This document shows positions 44,533 through 53,943 of a stretch of DNA of 64,000 nt, in pieces. The notes beneath the pieces were generated by a model. That model saw nothing but the letters and a program-made list of their open reading frames with translations, ran no database searches and was not told the origin of the DNA. Each line of letters begins with the position of its first letter. Position 1 is the stretch's first letter. The stretch spans positions 27,321-91,320 of the forward strand of contig NZ_LOPY01000008.1 of the NCBI RefSeq assembly GCF_001469895.1, read 5' to 3'. The DNA is from Pseudoalteromonas sp. XI10 (GTDB lineage: Bacteria > Pseudomonadota > Gammaproteobacteria > Enterobacterales > Alteromonadaceae). Made by a program: the position numbers and the translations under genes.

Positions 44533-45119
44533 CTAGAAGCCGCAAATATAAAGGCTTTTAAGGCTAGCCTGAAACGCACAATACTATAAATAGCAAAGCA
44601 TCTTGTTTTAACCGTTTTATAAGTTTAGTGAAAAGAAGGCGCAAAAAATGTTCTACAGCAACGTGAACTTAAGTATGACAATTAAAATACAAAGAAAGAT
44701 TACAAGCTAAACATCTGATAAAAAGAACTAAAATTACCTTGTGTATAATTGAAGCCAACTAATTTTAGAATTTTCTTTCAAAAATCGGGGAAGCCTAGCT
44801 TTACCTCATTAAGGAAATACACGAAAAAATATCAGGAGTGGGAACTGCCTCGAAAAGAATTAGATCTATTTTTTGCCATCCGAAAAAAACATTACATAAA
44901 TAGTTATTTCCTCGATTTGGTAAAGAATGACTTAGCAAAGAAACCTTTTTTATATTTTTAAAAAATGACTCAGCTCAAAAAGCATGCAAAAAAGTGATGC
45001 ATTCGACATAGATCCCCCGCTGCTAAGCAAAAAATGTTGAGCTTTTCAGCTACATTTTGCTCAGATCGAACATAAAAACATCGAATAAGCTTCTTTTTTG
45101 AATTTATGAAGTTTTTATG

Positions 45120-45148
45120 TTGACACTTTGCAATGCTGTCATTAATAT
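45120..45148 (+). promoter_or_regulatory. Stable-RNA promoter of the tRNA-Asn cluster
   Basis: Perfect -35 TTGACA (45120-45125), 17-base spacer, -10 TAATAT (45143-45148), then a GC-rich discriminator CGCCCCG as found in stringently controlled rRNA/tRNA promoters. It lies 27 bp before the first tRNA, and A/T tracts upstream could act as an UP element. Confidence 0.75.
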
Positions 45149-45174
45149 TTCGCCCCGTTGAAAGGCATGACGCT

Positions 45175-45251
45175 TCCCCCTTAGCTCAGTTGGTTAGAGC
45201 GACGGACTGTTAATCCGCAGGTCCCCCGTTCGAGTCGGGGAGGGGGAGCCA
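45175..45251 (+). tRNA. tRNA-Asn (anticodon GTT), copy 1
   Basis: 77 bases. Acceptor TCCCCCT pairs with AGGGGGA, D-arm AGCTCAGTTGGTTAGAGC, anticodon loop CTGTTAA giving GTT, TpsiC arm CCCCCGTTCGAGTCGGGG, and an encoded CCA. Confidence 0.97.
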
Positions 45252-45272
45252 AGTTTTTCAATCATAAACGAT

Positions 45273-45349
45273 TCCCCCTTAGCTCAGTTGGTTAGAGCGA
45301 CGGACTGTTAATCCGCAGGTCCCCCGTTCGAGTCGGGGAGGGGGAGCCA
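45273..45349 (+). tRNA. tRNA-Asn (anticodon GTT), copy 2
   Basis: Base-for-base identical to copy 1 over 77 bases including CCA. A 21-base spacer separates them and is unrelated to the other spacers. Confidence 0.97.
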
Positions 45350-45368
45350 AGTTTATGAATATGATTGT

Positions 45369-45445
45369 TCCCCCTTAGCTCAGTTGGTTAGAGCGACGGA
45401 CTGTTAATCCGCAGGTCCCCCGTTCGAGTCGGGGAGGGGGAGCCA
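45369..45445 (+). tRNA. tRNA-Asn (anticodon GTT), copy 3
   Basis: Identical to copies 1 and 2, with a 19-base spacer before it. No separate promoter is visible, so it is co-transcribed with the others. Confidence 0.97.
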
Positions 45446-45474
45446 AATCATAGCACCACACTACTCTATTTAGT

Positions 45475-45551
45475 TCCCCCTTAGCTCAGTTGGTTAGAGC
45501 GACGGACTGTTAATCCGCAGGTCCCCCGTTCGAGTCGGGGAGGGGGAGCCA
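45475..45551 (+). tRNA. tRNA-Asn (anticodon GTT), copy 4
   Basis: Identical to the other three, with a 29-base spacer before it. No clear intrinsic terminator follows within 100 bases. Confidence 0.97.
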
Positions 45552-45732
45552 ACTCCACGAATCTATTAAAATTTTATCTACTACTATTCGTCGATTGTAT
45601 TAGACTTTAAAGCACTTATAATCTAACCTAATTTAAGTTTATTCTATATTATGCTTTAGAATACAACGACTATACTTAAAGCAATCAATCAAGGAATTGA
45701 TTCCTTCCTTTAGGCTTTTAAAAGATAAGAAC

Positions 45733-47676
45733 ATGGCTGGCTTTAAAAAACTTATTTTCATACAACTTATATCTTGGTTGCTGTTTGCATTATTAGGTGG
45801 GTACTTTATTGCGCTTAGCTTTGATAGCGCAGTCAGTGATGCACAGCAAAAAGCACAGCGTGTAGTAAACGCATATATAAATACACAAACCATTGAGCAA
45901 CTTGCACCAGAGAAAATACAAAAAGCATTTGCCGATGGCAGTACTTTTTCTAAACTTGTGATCCGTGATCAATCAGGTCAAGTGGTAAGCATGGTAGAAT
46001 CTAGCCAACCCCTCCCCTTGTTTGCTGAAATAGTTAATAACAGTTTTAATTCTATTCGCCCTCAGTTCGCCGTTAATCAAACATCTGACATTAAAGTAGA
46101 GTTTACGATTAATGCACACAATCTAGCTAGCCTATTACAACAGTCTTTATTTATTGTCGTTTTAATTTCAGGCCTTATTGCCCTACTTCCTATTATTTAT
46201 ATGAAGAGCATGTTCCGCCGCCTAAATCGCAAAATTAGTACGACCATTTCAGATATTGTTGATATTTATATCAACCAAAATCAGGTTAACGGTGACCTTG
46301 AGCAAGCGATGGATACCACCCGCTTAAAGAAGCTAAGCAAAGATTTAATTCCATCGTTCAATCGCCTATCGCATTTCTTACAGACCAAGCATGATGACAT
46401 TCAAAATAATGCGCTAAATATTAAAAAAGAAGCGTATAAAGATGTAGTTACAAACCTTGGCAATCGAAATATGTTTGTTGAGTACTACGAAAAGAATATT
46501 GAAAACGCAGAAAAGAGCACCTTTGGTTCGCTTGCCATGGTTCGTTGTAGCGAATTGCAAACCATCAACCAAACCCGTGGTTACCAAAAAGGTGATGAAT
46601 ACGTAAAAGGTGTGGCCGATATTATTAAACATATTAGCGGCACCTATACAGGCAGTCAGGTTTTTCGTTTAAACAGCTCTGACTTTGCAGTAGTATTGCC
46701 TAATACCCCTCTTAAAGAAGCTGAACGCTTTGGCGATAACTTACAATCGCGATTTACTCAGTATCAGCAAAACCAAGAATTAAGTTCAGTTGCTAACACA
46801 GGTATTGTTGGCTACGAAAAAGGTAAGCCGCTTGGTGAGTTATTATCGATTGTTGATAATGCTATGAGTATGGCGCAATCAAAACAAGCGAATGCATGGC
46901 ATGTGCAGCGCGAAACAGACTTAGTTAATAACGCCAGCGCAGGTTTTGGTAACCAAAACTGGCGTAAAGTTATTAGCGAAGTGATTGAGTCGAAACGTGT
47001 TCACTTGGTTATGCAGAACATTATGCCAATAGGTAAAAGTGTTAAAGCCTATGCCGAGATTCAAGTTCGTTTTAAAACCGCAGAAAATCAAATGCTGCCA
47101 ACAGCCTCTTTCCTTGCTATGGCAGAGAAGCTAGAAATGGCAATGGAAATTGACCGCTTAATTATCGATACCACTTTAGAAAAAGTTAAAACGCGTAATT
47201 TCTCTGAAAAATTCTTTGGTATTAATGTTACGGCATCAAGCGCTCACAATGATCAGTTTGTGATCTGGCTTGAACGCCGCTTACTGAAAGACAGTAACAT
47301 TGCATCAAAACTTATTTTTGAAGTCAGTGAGTTTGGATTACAACAAAACATTAAAGCAAGTAAACGCTTTATCGATATGGTACATCGCGTGGGCGCACGC
47401 ATTACTGTAGAACGTTTTGGTGTGGGGTTAACCTCATTTAAATTCTTTAGAGACTTAAAACCTGACTTTATCAAAATGGATGCAAGCTATACTCGCGGCC
47501 TCGAAGAAGATAAAAACAATCAATACTTTATGCGCTTAATGGTAGATCTTGCTCACCGTATTGGTGTGAGTGTATTTGCTGAAGGCGTAGAAAGCCAAGA
47601 AGAAAAACATATCATCGAAACACTGTGCTTAGATGGTGTGCAAGGCTATTACATCGAAAAGCCAAAAGATATCTAA
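45733..47676 (+). CDS. csrD: CsrD-like membrane protein with degenerate GGDEF and EAL domains
   Basis: 647 residues from the ATG at 45733. The frame extends to a TTG at 45697, but that lies directly behind AAGGAA without spacing. Two membrane helices (about 8-27 and 138-160) enclose a periplasmic loop, followed by a HAMP-like coil. The GGDEF position reads NSSDF (about 314) in VFRLNSSDFAVVLPNTPLKEAE, very close to E. coli CsrD HRSDF ... LKEAE. The EAL position reads AEIQV (about 439) and the metal-binding DDFG reads ERFG (about 559), so neither synthesis nor hydrolysis of c-di-GMP is expected. In E. coli CsrD directs RNase E to the CsrB/C RNAs. A terminator-like hairpin follows. Confidence 0.78.
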   Translation: MAGFKKLIFIQLISWLLFALLGGYFIALSFDSAVSDAQQKAQRVVNAYINTQTIEQLAPEKIQKAFADGSTFSKLVIRDQSGQVVSMVESSQPLPLFAEIVNNSFNSIRPQFAVNQTSDIKVEFTINAHNLASLLQQSLFIVVLISGLIALLPIIYMKSMFRRLNRKISTTISDIVDIYINQNQVNGDLEQAMDTTRLKKLSKDLIPSFNRLSHFLQTKHDDIQNNALNIKKEAYKDVVTNLGNRNMFVEYYEKNIENAEKSTFGSLAMVRCSELQTINQTRGYQKGDEYVKGVADIIKHISGTYTGSQVFRLNSSDFAVVLPNTPLKEAERFGDNLQSRFTQYQQNQELSSVANTGIVGYEKGKPLGELLSIVDNAMSMAQSKQANAWHVQRETDLVNNASAGFGNQNWRKVISEVIESKRVHLVMQNIMPIGKSVKAYAEIQVRFKTAENQMLPTASFLAMAEKLEMAMEIDRLIIDTTLEKVKTRNFSEKFFGINVTASSAHNDQFVIWLERRLLKDSNIASKLIFEVSEFGLQQNIKASKRFIDMVHRVGARITVERFGVGLTSFKFFRDLKPDFIKMDASYTRGLEEDKNNQYFMRLMVDLAHRIGVSVFAEGVESQEEKHIIETLCLDGVQGYYIEKPKDI

Positions 47677-47686
47677 CCTCTCTTTA

Positions 47687-47717
47687 AGGCCCAAAAAACC
47701 TTACTATTTTTGGGCCT
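47687..47717 (+). terminator. Terminator-like hairpin after csrD
   Basis: AGGCCCAAAAA / TTTTTGGGCCT, a perfect 11-bp stem with a 9-base loop, 11 bases behind the stop. The T's are in the stem itself and no long T-run follows, so efficiency is uncertain. Confidence 0.65.
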
Positions 47718-47851
47718 ATTCCATCTATTAACTTTGCTTTAACACTTTAATCGTAAACAGCTTTGTTAATTTTAGCTATTCGTCCCTCATGTGTTGTGTC
47801 GGCCCCCATAAAAAAGGATAATAGAGCCGTTTTTATTCTCGTGAGGCACGC

Positions 47852-48433
47852 ATGACAGAGTATGTCTTGTTATTGATTGGCACTGTACTAGTCAACAACT
47901 TCGTTTTAGTTCAATTCTTAGGTTTATGCCCGTTTATGGGTGTATCGGGTAAGTTAGATACCGCGATTGGTATGTCTTTAGCCACAACCTTTGTACTTAC
48001 ACTTGCCTCCGTGACCAGTTATCTGGTGAATCATTATATTTTGATCCCGCTGGATATCGAATTTTTGCGTACCATGAGCTTTATTTTGGTTATCGCTGTT
48101 GTCGTGCAATTTACCGAAATGGTGGTGAGAAAAACCAGCCCGACACTTTATCGCTTATTAGGGATTTTCTTACCGCTTATCACCACTAACTGTGCTGTTT
48201 TAGGTGTTGCTCTACTTAATATCAAAGAAGACCACTCATTCTTACAATCGGCTGTGTACGGCTTTGGTGCCGCAGTGGGCTTCTCTATGGTGTTAATACT
48301 GTTTGCCGCATTACGTGAGCGTTTAGCTGCGGCTGATGTCCCTGCTCCTTTTAAAGGTGCTTCAATTGCGATGATCACCGCAGGCCTTATGTCGATGGCC
48401 TTTATGGGTTTTACAGGATTAGTGAAGTTTTAA
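47852..48433 (+). CDS. rsxA: RsxA/RnfA, electron-transport complex membrane subunit
   Basis: 193 residues, six membrane helices. [28 protein letters not shown] at the N-terminus and [12 protein letters not shown] in the middle are the conserved cysteine-bearing segments of RnfA/NqrE. It pairs with RsxE as the membrane core that holds a [2Fe-2S] centre and moves Na+ or H+. It is the first gene of the six-gene operon, two bases before rsxB. GTGAGG precedes the ATG. Confidence 0.96.
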   Translation: MTEYVLLLIGTVLVNNFVLVQFLGLCPFMGVSGKLDTAIGMSLATTFVLTLASVTSYLVNHYILIPLDIEFLRTMSFILVIAVVVQFTEMVVRKTSPTLYRLLGIFLPLITTNCAVLGVALLNIKEDHSFLQSAVYGFGAAVGFSMVLILFAALRERLAAADVPAPFKGASIAMITAGLMSMAFMGFTGLVKF

Positions 48434-48434
48434 T

Positions 48435-48989
48435 ATGACCTTGTTTTATGCTTTGATAGCGTTAGGTTCATTAGCGCTAATATTTGGTTTAATTTTAGGT
48501 TTTGCCGCCGTGCGTTTTCGCGTTGAGAGCAACCCTATTGTTGACCAAATTGATACCATTTTACCGCAAACACAGTGTGGCCAATGTGGCTACCCTGGCT
48601 GTCGTCCCTATGCAGAAGCAATTGCCAATGGTGACGAAATAAATAAGTGCCCGCCAGGCGGCGAAGCCACGGTAAAAAAACTCGCTGATTTAATGGGTGT
48701 AGAAGCAAAACCGCTGGCTGGCGGTGAGCAAGCAGATCCTGTTAAAACTGTTGCCTATATTCGTGAAGATGAATGTATTGGCTGCACCAAATGTATTCAA
48801 GCCTGCCCTGTTGATGCCATCGTTGGCGCAACCCGCCAAATGCACACTGTATTAATTGATGAATGTACCGGTTGTGACTTATGTGTTGAACCATGCCCTG
48901 TAGACTGTATTGATATGCTGCCTGTAAAAGAAACCAAACAAACCTGGAAATGGCAATTAAACGCAATCCCTGTGACTCAGGTAGATTAG
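48435..48989 (+). CDS. rsxB: RsxB/RnfB, ferredoxin-like subunit
   Basis: 184 residues. An N-terminal membrane anchor ([20 protein letters not shown]) precedes the four-cysteine cluster [16 protein letters not shown] (about 45-60) and two [4Fe-4S] ferredoxin motifs, [12 protein letters not shown] and [12 protein letters not shown]. It passes electrons to the membrane part of the complex. It lies between rsxA and rsxC with AGGAG for rsxC just behind it. Confidence 0.96.
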   Translation: MTLFYALIALGSLALIFGLILGFAAVRFRVESNPIVDQIDTILPQTQCGQCGYPGCRPYAEAIANGDEINKCPPGGEATVKKLADLMGVEAKPLAGGEQADPVKTVAYIREDECIGCTKCIQACPVDAIVGATRQMHTVLIDECTGCDLCVEPCPVDCIDMLPVKETKQTWKWQLNAIPVTQVD

Positions 48990-48997
48990 GAGCACAG

Positions 48998-51520
48998 ATG
49001 GAAAAGTTAATAGATCAAATTAAACAAGGCAAAGTGTGGTCTATACCTGGGGGCATTCACCCACCGGGTCAAAAACTGCAATCAACAACACAAGCCATTG
49101 CAAGACTGCCACTACCAGACAAGCTCGTTGTATCTCTAAAACAACATATTGGTGCTAACGGTAAACTTATTGTTGAAAAAGGCCAGCAGGTTCTAAAAGG
49201 CCAAGCTTTAACTAAACCAAGCGGTAATTGGTCAGTGCCTGTGCACGCGCCAACATCAGGGTTGATCAGCGATATTTGCCCAATGCCCTCTGCTCACCCG
49301 TCGGCGTTGCCTGAACTTAGCGTTATTATTGAACCTGATGGTAAAGATAACTGGTGCGAGCTTAACCCTGTGCCTGATGCCAAAGCACTTTCCCATGATG
49401 AGCTTGTAGATATCATTCATCAAAGCGGTATTGCAGGTATGGGCGGCGCAGGTTTCCCAACCTATGTAAAAGCAGATACCCGTAAAGCCATCGAGTTTTT
49501 AATTGTTAATGCCGTTGAATGTGAACCTTATATCACTGCTGATGACATGCTAATGCGCGAACATGCCGATGGCATAATTGCCGGTATTGAATTAATGCAG
49601 CAGCTGTTAAGTCCACAGCTGACAATTATTGGTATTGAAGATAATAAGCCCGATGCTATTGCTGCCATGAAACAAGCAGCACAACATAACGACAGCATCA
49701 TAGTGCAAACAGTGCCAACGGTTTACCCTTCTGGCGGTGAAAAACAGCTAATTAAACTGCTAACGGGCAAAGAAGTCCCAAGTGGTAGTATTCCTGCCGA
49801 TATTGGTATGTTGGTGCAAAATGTCGGTACTTTGTTTGCGGTAAATCAAGCCGTACATGAAGGTAAACCTCTTATAGAGCGTGTAGTAACGGTAACCGGT
49901 AACACCATTCATAAACAAGGTAATGTGTGGGCTTTACTAGGCACTGAAATTAAACATTTATTAGACTGCCAAGGCTTTTCTCCGGTTCCACAGCAGCGTG
50001 TGGTTATGGGCGGTCCAATGATGGGCTTTACTCTGCCAACAGTTCGCATTGGTGTCGTTAAAACGACGAACTGTATTTTAGCGCCAGATCACCATGAACT
50101 TGCTGAGCCGGGTGATGAAAAAGCCTGTATTCGTTGTAGTGCCTGTGCTGACGCCTGCCCTGCTTCATTGTTACCTCAGCAATTACAATGGTTTGCTAAG
50201 TCTAAAGAATACGACAAACTCAACGAGCACAATTTATTCGATTGCATTGAATGTGGCGCCTGTGCTTATGTTTGCCCAAGCGAAATCCCCTTGGTGCAGT
50301 ACTATCGTGTTGCTAAGGCTGAAATCAAAGAGCAGCAAGCAGAGCAAATTAAAGCAGAACGAGCAAAAGAACGTTTTGAAGCACGTAAAGAGCGCTTAGA
50401 GCGCGAACAAGAAGAGCGTCAAAACCGCCATAAACGTAAGCCGGCTGCTAAGTCAGATGGCGAAAAACAAAAAGTGGCCGATGCACTCGCGCGTGTTAAA
50501 TCTAAATCTGATGATAAAGACAGTAAGTCAGCTGTCGCTGCAGCTATTGCCCGTGCGAAAGCGAAAAAGCAAGGTGCAGAGATTGAGCCTGATAACTCTG
50601 AAGTGGCTAAAGAACGTGCAGCACGTAAAGAACAAGCACGTAAATACAAAGAGCAAAAAGCACTAGAGCAAGGTGAAGAAGGCGTCGATAAAGACGATAA
50701 AAAGTCTGCTGTTGCTGCCGCTATTGCCCGCGCAAAAGCGAAAAAAGCCGCACAAGCTACAGAAGAAAACGCTTCTGCTGAAACTGAGGCTGCGCCAAAA
50801 GATGACAAAAAAGCTGCTGTTGCAGCTGCAATCGCTCGAGCCAAAGCGAAAAAAGCGGCGCAAGCTGCTGAACATCAGACTGAAGCTGATAGTGCACCAG
50901 TTGATGACAAAAAAGCTGCTGTTGCTGCTGCAATCGCTCGTGCTAAAGCGAAAAAAGCAGCGCAAGCTGCTGAGAATCAAACTGAAGCTGAAGCAGAAAG
51001 TGCACCTGTTGATGACAAAAAAGCTGCTGTTGCAGCTGCTATCGCCCGTGCTAAAGCCAAAAAAGCAGCGCAAGCTGCTGAGAATCAAACTGAAGCTGAA
51101 GAAGATAGCGCGCCAGTTGATGACAAAAAAGCTGCTGTTGCAGCTGCTATCGCCCGTGCTAAAGCAAAAAAAGCAGCTAAAGAGCAAACGCAGAGTGACG
51201 ACTCTTCACAACAAACTAATGATTCAAGTACTGAGGCAGATGCCCAGCCGCAGTCTGATGCTCCTGAATCTAGCGAAGATAAGAAAAAAGCAGCTGTTGC
51301 AGCTGCCATAGCTCGAGCCAAAGCGAAAAAAGCCGCTAAAGAGCAAGCACAGAGTGACGATTCTTCAGAGCAAATAAATGATTCAAATGATGAGGCTGAT
51401 GCCAAGCCGCAGTCTGATGCTCCTGAATCTAGCGAAGATAAGAAAAAAGCAGCGGTCGCTCGTGCCATTGCAAGAGCTAAAGCCAAAAAGTTACAACAAG
51501 AAGGAAACGATAAGTCATGA
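48998..51520 (+). CDS. rsxC: RsxC/RnfC with a long Ala/Lys repeat tail
   Basis: 840 residues from the ATG at 48998, preceded by TTAGGAG; the frame is open further upstream inside rsxB. Residues 1-370 form the NADH/FMN-binding part (GGIHPPGQK, GMGGAGFPTYVK, YPSGGEKQL). Two [4Fe-4S] motifs follow, CIRCSACADACP (about 377) and CIECGACAYVCPSEIPL (about 416). A charged helix leads into eight copies of AVAAAIARAKAKK-type repeats (about 507-840). The tail is known in enterobacterial RsxC but varies in length. The complex oxidises NADH with ion movement and in E. coli resets SoxR. The stop overlaps rsxD (ATGA). Confidence 0.96.
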   Translation: MEKLIDQIKQGKVWSIPGGIHPPGQKLQSTTQAIARLPLPDKLVVSLKQHIGANGKLIVEKGQQVLKGQALTKPSGNWSVPVHAPTSGLISDICPMPSAHPSALPELSVIIEPDGKDNWCELNPVPDAKALSHDELVDIIHQSGIAGMGGAGFPTYVKADTRKAIEFLIVNAVECEPYITADDMLMREHADGIIAGIELMQQLLSPQLTIIGIEDNKPDAIAAMKQAAQHNDSIIVQTVPTVYPSGGEKQLIKLLTGKEVPSGSIPADIGMLVQNVGTLFAVNQAVHEGKPLIERVVTVTGNTIHKQGNVWALLGTEIKHLLDCQGFSPVPQQRVVMGGPMMGFTLPTVRIGVVKTTNCILAPDHHELAEPGDEKACIRCSACADACPASLLPQQLQWFAKSKEYDKLNEHNLFDCIECGACAYVCPSEIPLVQYYRVAKAEIKEQQAEQIKAERAKERFEARKERLEREQEERQNRHKRKPAAKSDGEKQKVADALARVKSKSDDKDSKSAVAAAIARAKAKKQGAEIEPDNSEVAKERAARKEQARKYKEQKALEQGEEGVDKDDKKSAVAAAIARAKAKKAAQATEENASAETEAAPKDDKKAAVAAAIARAKAKKAAQAAEHQTEADSAPVDDKKAAVAAAIARAKAKKAAQAAENQTEAEAESAPVDDKKAAVAAAIARAKAKKAAQAAENQTEAEEDSAPVDDKKAAVAAAIARAKAKKAAKEQTQSDDSSQQTNDSSTEADAQPQSDAPESSEDKKKAAVAAAIARAKAKKAAKEQAQSDDSSEQINDSNDEADAKPQSDAPESSEDKKKAAVARAIARAKAKKLQQEGNDKS
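50519..51491 (+). repeat. In-frame tandem repeats in the rsxC tail
   Basis: Eight repeats with the core DKK-AAVAAAIARAKAKKAA. Copies 3-5 are near-identical units of about 34-36 codons ending in QTEAE-SAPVD. Copies 6-7 are a second type of about 53 codons containing KEQ-QSDDSS and DAPESSE. Nucleotide identity between neighbours is high, so slippage or unequal recombination probably changes the copy number. Confidence 0.9.
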
Positions 51521-52572
51521 AACTAACCATGGCGAGTTCGCCGCATAATCATAGCCATAAATCATTAAGCCGATTAATGATGACAGTGATTGCTGCGTGT
51601 ATTCCAGGCTTAATCGCGCAAGTTTTCTTTTTTGGTAGCGCTGTGTTAATTCAGCTTGTTCTCGCACTTATTACTGTTAGCGCCTGTGAAGCTGCTGTTT
51701 TACTACTTCGTAAACGCAAAGTTTGGCCAACACTTAGTGATGGCAGTGCTTGGTTAACGGGCGTATTACTGGCGTTGAGTATTCCGCCTTTAGCGCCTTG
51801 GTGGATCATCGTAATTGGCTGTATGTTTGCAATTATTATTGTAAAACAGCTTTATGGCGGCCTTGGCTTTAACTTATTTAACCCTGCTATGGCAGCTTAT
51901 GTATTACTACTTGTATCGTTTCCGGTGCAAATGACCAGTTGGTTACCTGTTAGTGATTTACTTGCATCTCCGATCAGCTTCTCACAACAGCTGTCTGTTA
52001 TTTTCAATGGTTTTACCAGCGCTGGGTTTAGTGTCGATCAATTACGTGTAGCAATTGATGGAACAACCATGGCAACACCACTTGATACCGTTAAAACAGA
52101 TGTAGCCCATCACTTAACGGTGGCTGAGAGTATGAGTAAGCCTCTTTTTAATGACTGGTTTGGTCTTGGCTGGGGCTGGGTTAACCTCGGCTTTTTAATC
52201 GGGGGGCTTTATTTATTAAAAGCTAAAATCATTAATTGGCATATCCCTGTTAGCTTTTTAGCCTCATTAGCCGTGTGCAGTGGTATAGGTTATATTGCAG
52301 CTCCTGGCACAGAGCCGGGCGTGGTATTTCATTTATTCAGTGGTGCAACAATGTTAGGGGCATTCTTTATTGCTACCGATCCAGTTTCTGCATCAACAAC
52401 GAATAGAGGCCGTTTAATTTACGGTGCGTTAATTGGTCTACTTGTTTACTTAATTCGTACTTTCGGTGGTTACCCTGATGCTATGGCATTTAGTGTATTG
52501 CTGTTAAATATGGCGGTGCCTTTAATTGATTACTACACGCAACCACGTACTTACGGCCATGGGGTGAAATAA
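51517..52572 (+). CDS. rsxD: RsxD/RnfD, membrane flavoprotein subunit
   Basis: 351 residues with about nine membrane helices. GGLGFNLFNPAMAAYVLLLVSFP and the FMN-attachment region SGATMLGAFFIATDPVSAST (around residue 270-290) are those of RnfD/NqrB. Its start overlaps the rsxC stop and its stop overlaps the rsxG start (TAATG). Confidence 0.95.
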   Translation: MKLTMASSPHNHSHKSLSRLMMTVIAACIPGLIAQVFFFGSAVLIQLVLALITVSACEAAVLLLRKRKVWPTLSDGSAWLTGVLLALSIPPLAPWWIIVIGCMFAIIIVKQLYGGLGFNLFNPAMAAYVLLLVSFPVQMTSWLPVSDLLASPISFSQQLSVIFNGFTSAGFSVDQLRVAIDGTTMATPLDTVKTDVAHHLTVAESMSKPLFNDWFGLGWGWVNLGFLIGGLYLLKAKIINWHIPVSFLASLAVCSGIGYIAAPGTEPGVVFHLFSGATMLGAFFIATDPVSASTTNRGRLIYGALIGLLVYLIRTFGGYPDAMAFSVLLLNMAVPLIDYYTQPRTYGHGVK

Positions 52573-53207
52573 TGATCCTTTCCTCAATGACTAAAAACGG
52601 CGCTATTCTTACAGCATTTGCGCTCATTACCACAGGCACTGTGGCCCTGACTCATAGCCTGACTGCTGAGCGTATTGAAGAGCAAGAAAAGCAACAGCTT
52701 GCAGAGCAACTTCAACAAGTACTTGATGCCCATCATTACGACAATCAACTGTACAAAGATTGTGTTGTGATCACCGATGAGCGCTTAGGTCCACGCCCAG
52801 AGCAAGTTATTTATCGCGCTTACAAAGACAATAAGCCTTACGCTTTAGTGATGCGCCATGTAACACCAAGTGGTTATAGCGGCGATATCAACTTATTAAC
52901 GGCGGTTTTTGCCAATGGTGAAATAGCGGGTGTTCGTGTCACTAAGCACGAAGAAACACCGGGCCTTGGCGATAAAGTTGAGGTCAAAAAATCAGACTGG
53001 ATCACCCTTTTCAAAGGCCAACATGTACTGGGTGAAGATGATAGCCGCTGGGCTGTTAAAAAAGATGGTGGCCAATTTGATCAGTTTACTGGAGCAACCA
53101 TTACACCGCGTGCCGTTGTCGGCTCAGTAAAACAAGCTGTGCTGTTTGCCCAAGCTGAATTTGATAACTTGTTTGCTGCGCCAAACATCTGTCAAGGAGC
53201 CAAGTAA
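52572..53207 (+). CDS. rsxG: RsxG/RnfG, FMN-binding periplasmic subunit
   Basis: 211 residues. One N-terminal membrane helix ([21 protein letters not shown]) precedes an FMN-binding domain with [12 protein letters not shown] and the covalent attachment site [11 protein letters not shown] (Thr about 178). The stop overlaps rsxE (TAATG). Confidence 0.95.
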   Translation: MILSSMTKNGAILTAFALITTGTVALTHSLTAERIEEQEKQQLAEQLQQVLDAHHYDNQLYKDCVVITDERLGPRPEQVIYRAYKDNKPYALVMRHVTPSGYSGDINLLTAVFANGEIAGVRVTKHEETPGLGDKVEVKKSDWITLFKGQHVLGEDDSRWAVKKDGGQFDQFTGATITPRAVVGSVKQAVLFAQAEFDNLFAAPNICQGAK

Positions 53208-53905
53208 TGAGCCAAGTTAAAACTTTATTTAAAGATGGCATGTGGGCCAATAACCCTGCCCTTGTGCAGTTATTAGGCTTGTGCCCGCTACTTGCCGTTA
53301 CCTCTACGATTACCAATGCATTAGGCCTAGGTTTAGCAACTTTATTGGTTCTGGTTGGTTCTAACGTCACCGTATCGATTGTGCGTAACTGGGTACCTAA
53401 AGATATTCGTATTCCTGTTTTTGTGATGATCATCGCAGGCTTTGTAACCATCGTGCAGCTAATGATGAATGCCTATACATTTGGCCTTTATCAATCACTG
53501 GGGATTTTTATTCCACTGATTGTTACCAACTGTGCCATTATCGGTCGCGCAGAAGCATTCGCTTCTAAAAATACGGTGCCACTTTCAGCCTTTGACGGCC
53601 TGATGATGGGACTTGGCTTTATGTTAGTTTTAGTGGTGCTAGGGGCTATGCGAGAGCTTATTGGTCAAGGTACGCTGTTTGATGGCGCCGATTTATTATT
53701 AGGGCCATGGGCTGCTGCACTTCGAATTGAAGTATTCAGTTTTGATAACCAATTTTTATTGGCAATTTTACCACCGGGTGCCTTTTTAGGGCTTGGTTTA
53801 TTGATTGCTGCAAAAAATGTCATTGATACACAAATAAAATCTAAGCAAGTTGTTACTCCAGAAGCAGAAAAAGGCCCTAGAGCCCGAGTGACAAGTTTAA
53901 CTTAA
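53207..53905 (+). CDS. rsxE: RsxE/RnfE, membrane subunit
   Basis: 232 residues, six membrane helices. [25 protein letters not shown] and [19 protein letters not shown] are the paired cysteine segments matching RsxA in inverted topology. The soluble tail after [11 protein letters not shown] is short. It is the last rsx gene, and its stop overlaps the AAAGGAG that belongs to nth. Confidence 0.95.
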   Translation: MSQVKTLFKDGMWANNPALVQLLGLCPLLAVTSTITNALGLGLATLLVLVGSNVTVSIVRNWVPKDIRIPVFVMIIAGFVTIVQLMMNAYTFGLYQSLGIFIPLIVTNCAIIGRAEAFASKNTVPLSAFDGLMMGLGFMLVLVVLGAMRELIGQGTLFDGADLLLGPWAAALRIEVFSFDNQFLLAILPPGAFLGLGLLIAAKNVIDTQIKSKQVVTPEAEKGPRARVTSLT

Positions 53906-53943
53906 AGGAGAGCACGCACCGTCACTGCGTGCTTTACGCCACC
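53904..53943 (+). promoter_or_regulatory. Split ribosome-binding site of nth: distant Shine-Dalgarno, hairpin, ATG
   Basis: AAAGGAG (53904-53910) abuts a perfect 8-bp hairpin AGCACGCA / TGCGTGCT with a 7-base loop (53911-53933). Ten bases then lead to the ATG at 53944. Measured linearly the Shine-Dalgarno is 33 bases away, but folding brings it to about ten. Confidence 0.6.

Larger units (their letters stand above)
44113..45174. other. About 1 kb intergenic region between the MATE operon and the tRNA-Asn cluster
   Basis: Strongly AT-rich with no convincing gene. Contents seen: DnaA-box-like sites (TTTTACACA at 44318-44326, the inverted pair at 44502-44532, TGTGTATAA at 44740-44748), a bulged AGCAAAA/TTTTGCT stem around 45026-45062 and the tRNA promoter at 45120-45148. 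A 70-codon frame at 44749-44961 with only a TTG start matches no family I know. Confidence 0.6.

Noticed and set aside
44749..44961. 70-codon frame in the tRNA-upstream region
   Set aside because: It has only a TTG start lying inside a TATAAT-like sequence, no Shine-Dalgarno, no recognised motif and very AT-rich codons. I could not support it as a gene.
45175..45551. Four evenly spaced 77-base repeats resembling a CRISPR array
   Set aside because: Each unit folds as a complete tRNA-Asn with CCA, and there are no cas genes.
45175..45732. tRNA cluster as an integration site of a genomic island
   Set aside because: No integrase, no truncated tRNA copy or att repeat, and the flanking genes are ordinary chromosomal ones.
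50663..51187. Reverse frame of Ser/Phe/Cys-rich repeats across the rsxC tail
   Set aside because: It is simply the antisense of the Ala/Lys repeats; repeat coding DNA often stays open in other frames.
50519..51491. rsxC repeats as a CRISPR or mobile repeat
   Set aside because: The repeats are in frame, code for a continuous Ala/Lys-rich tail and belong to a gene whose family is known to carry such a tail.
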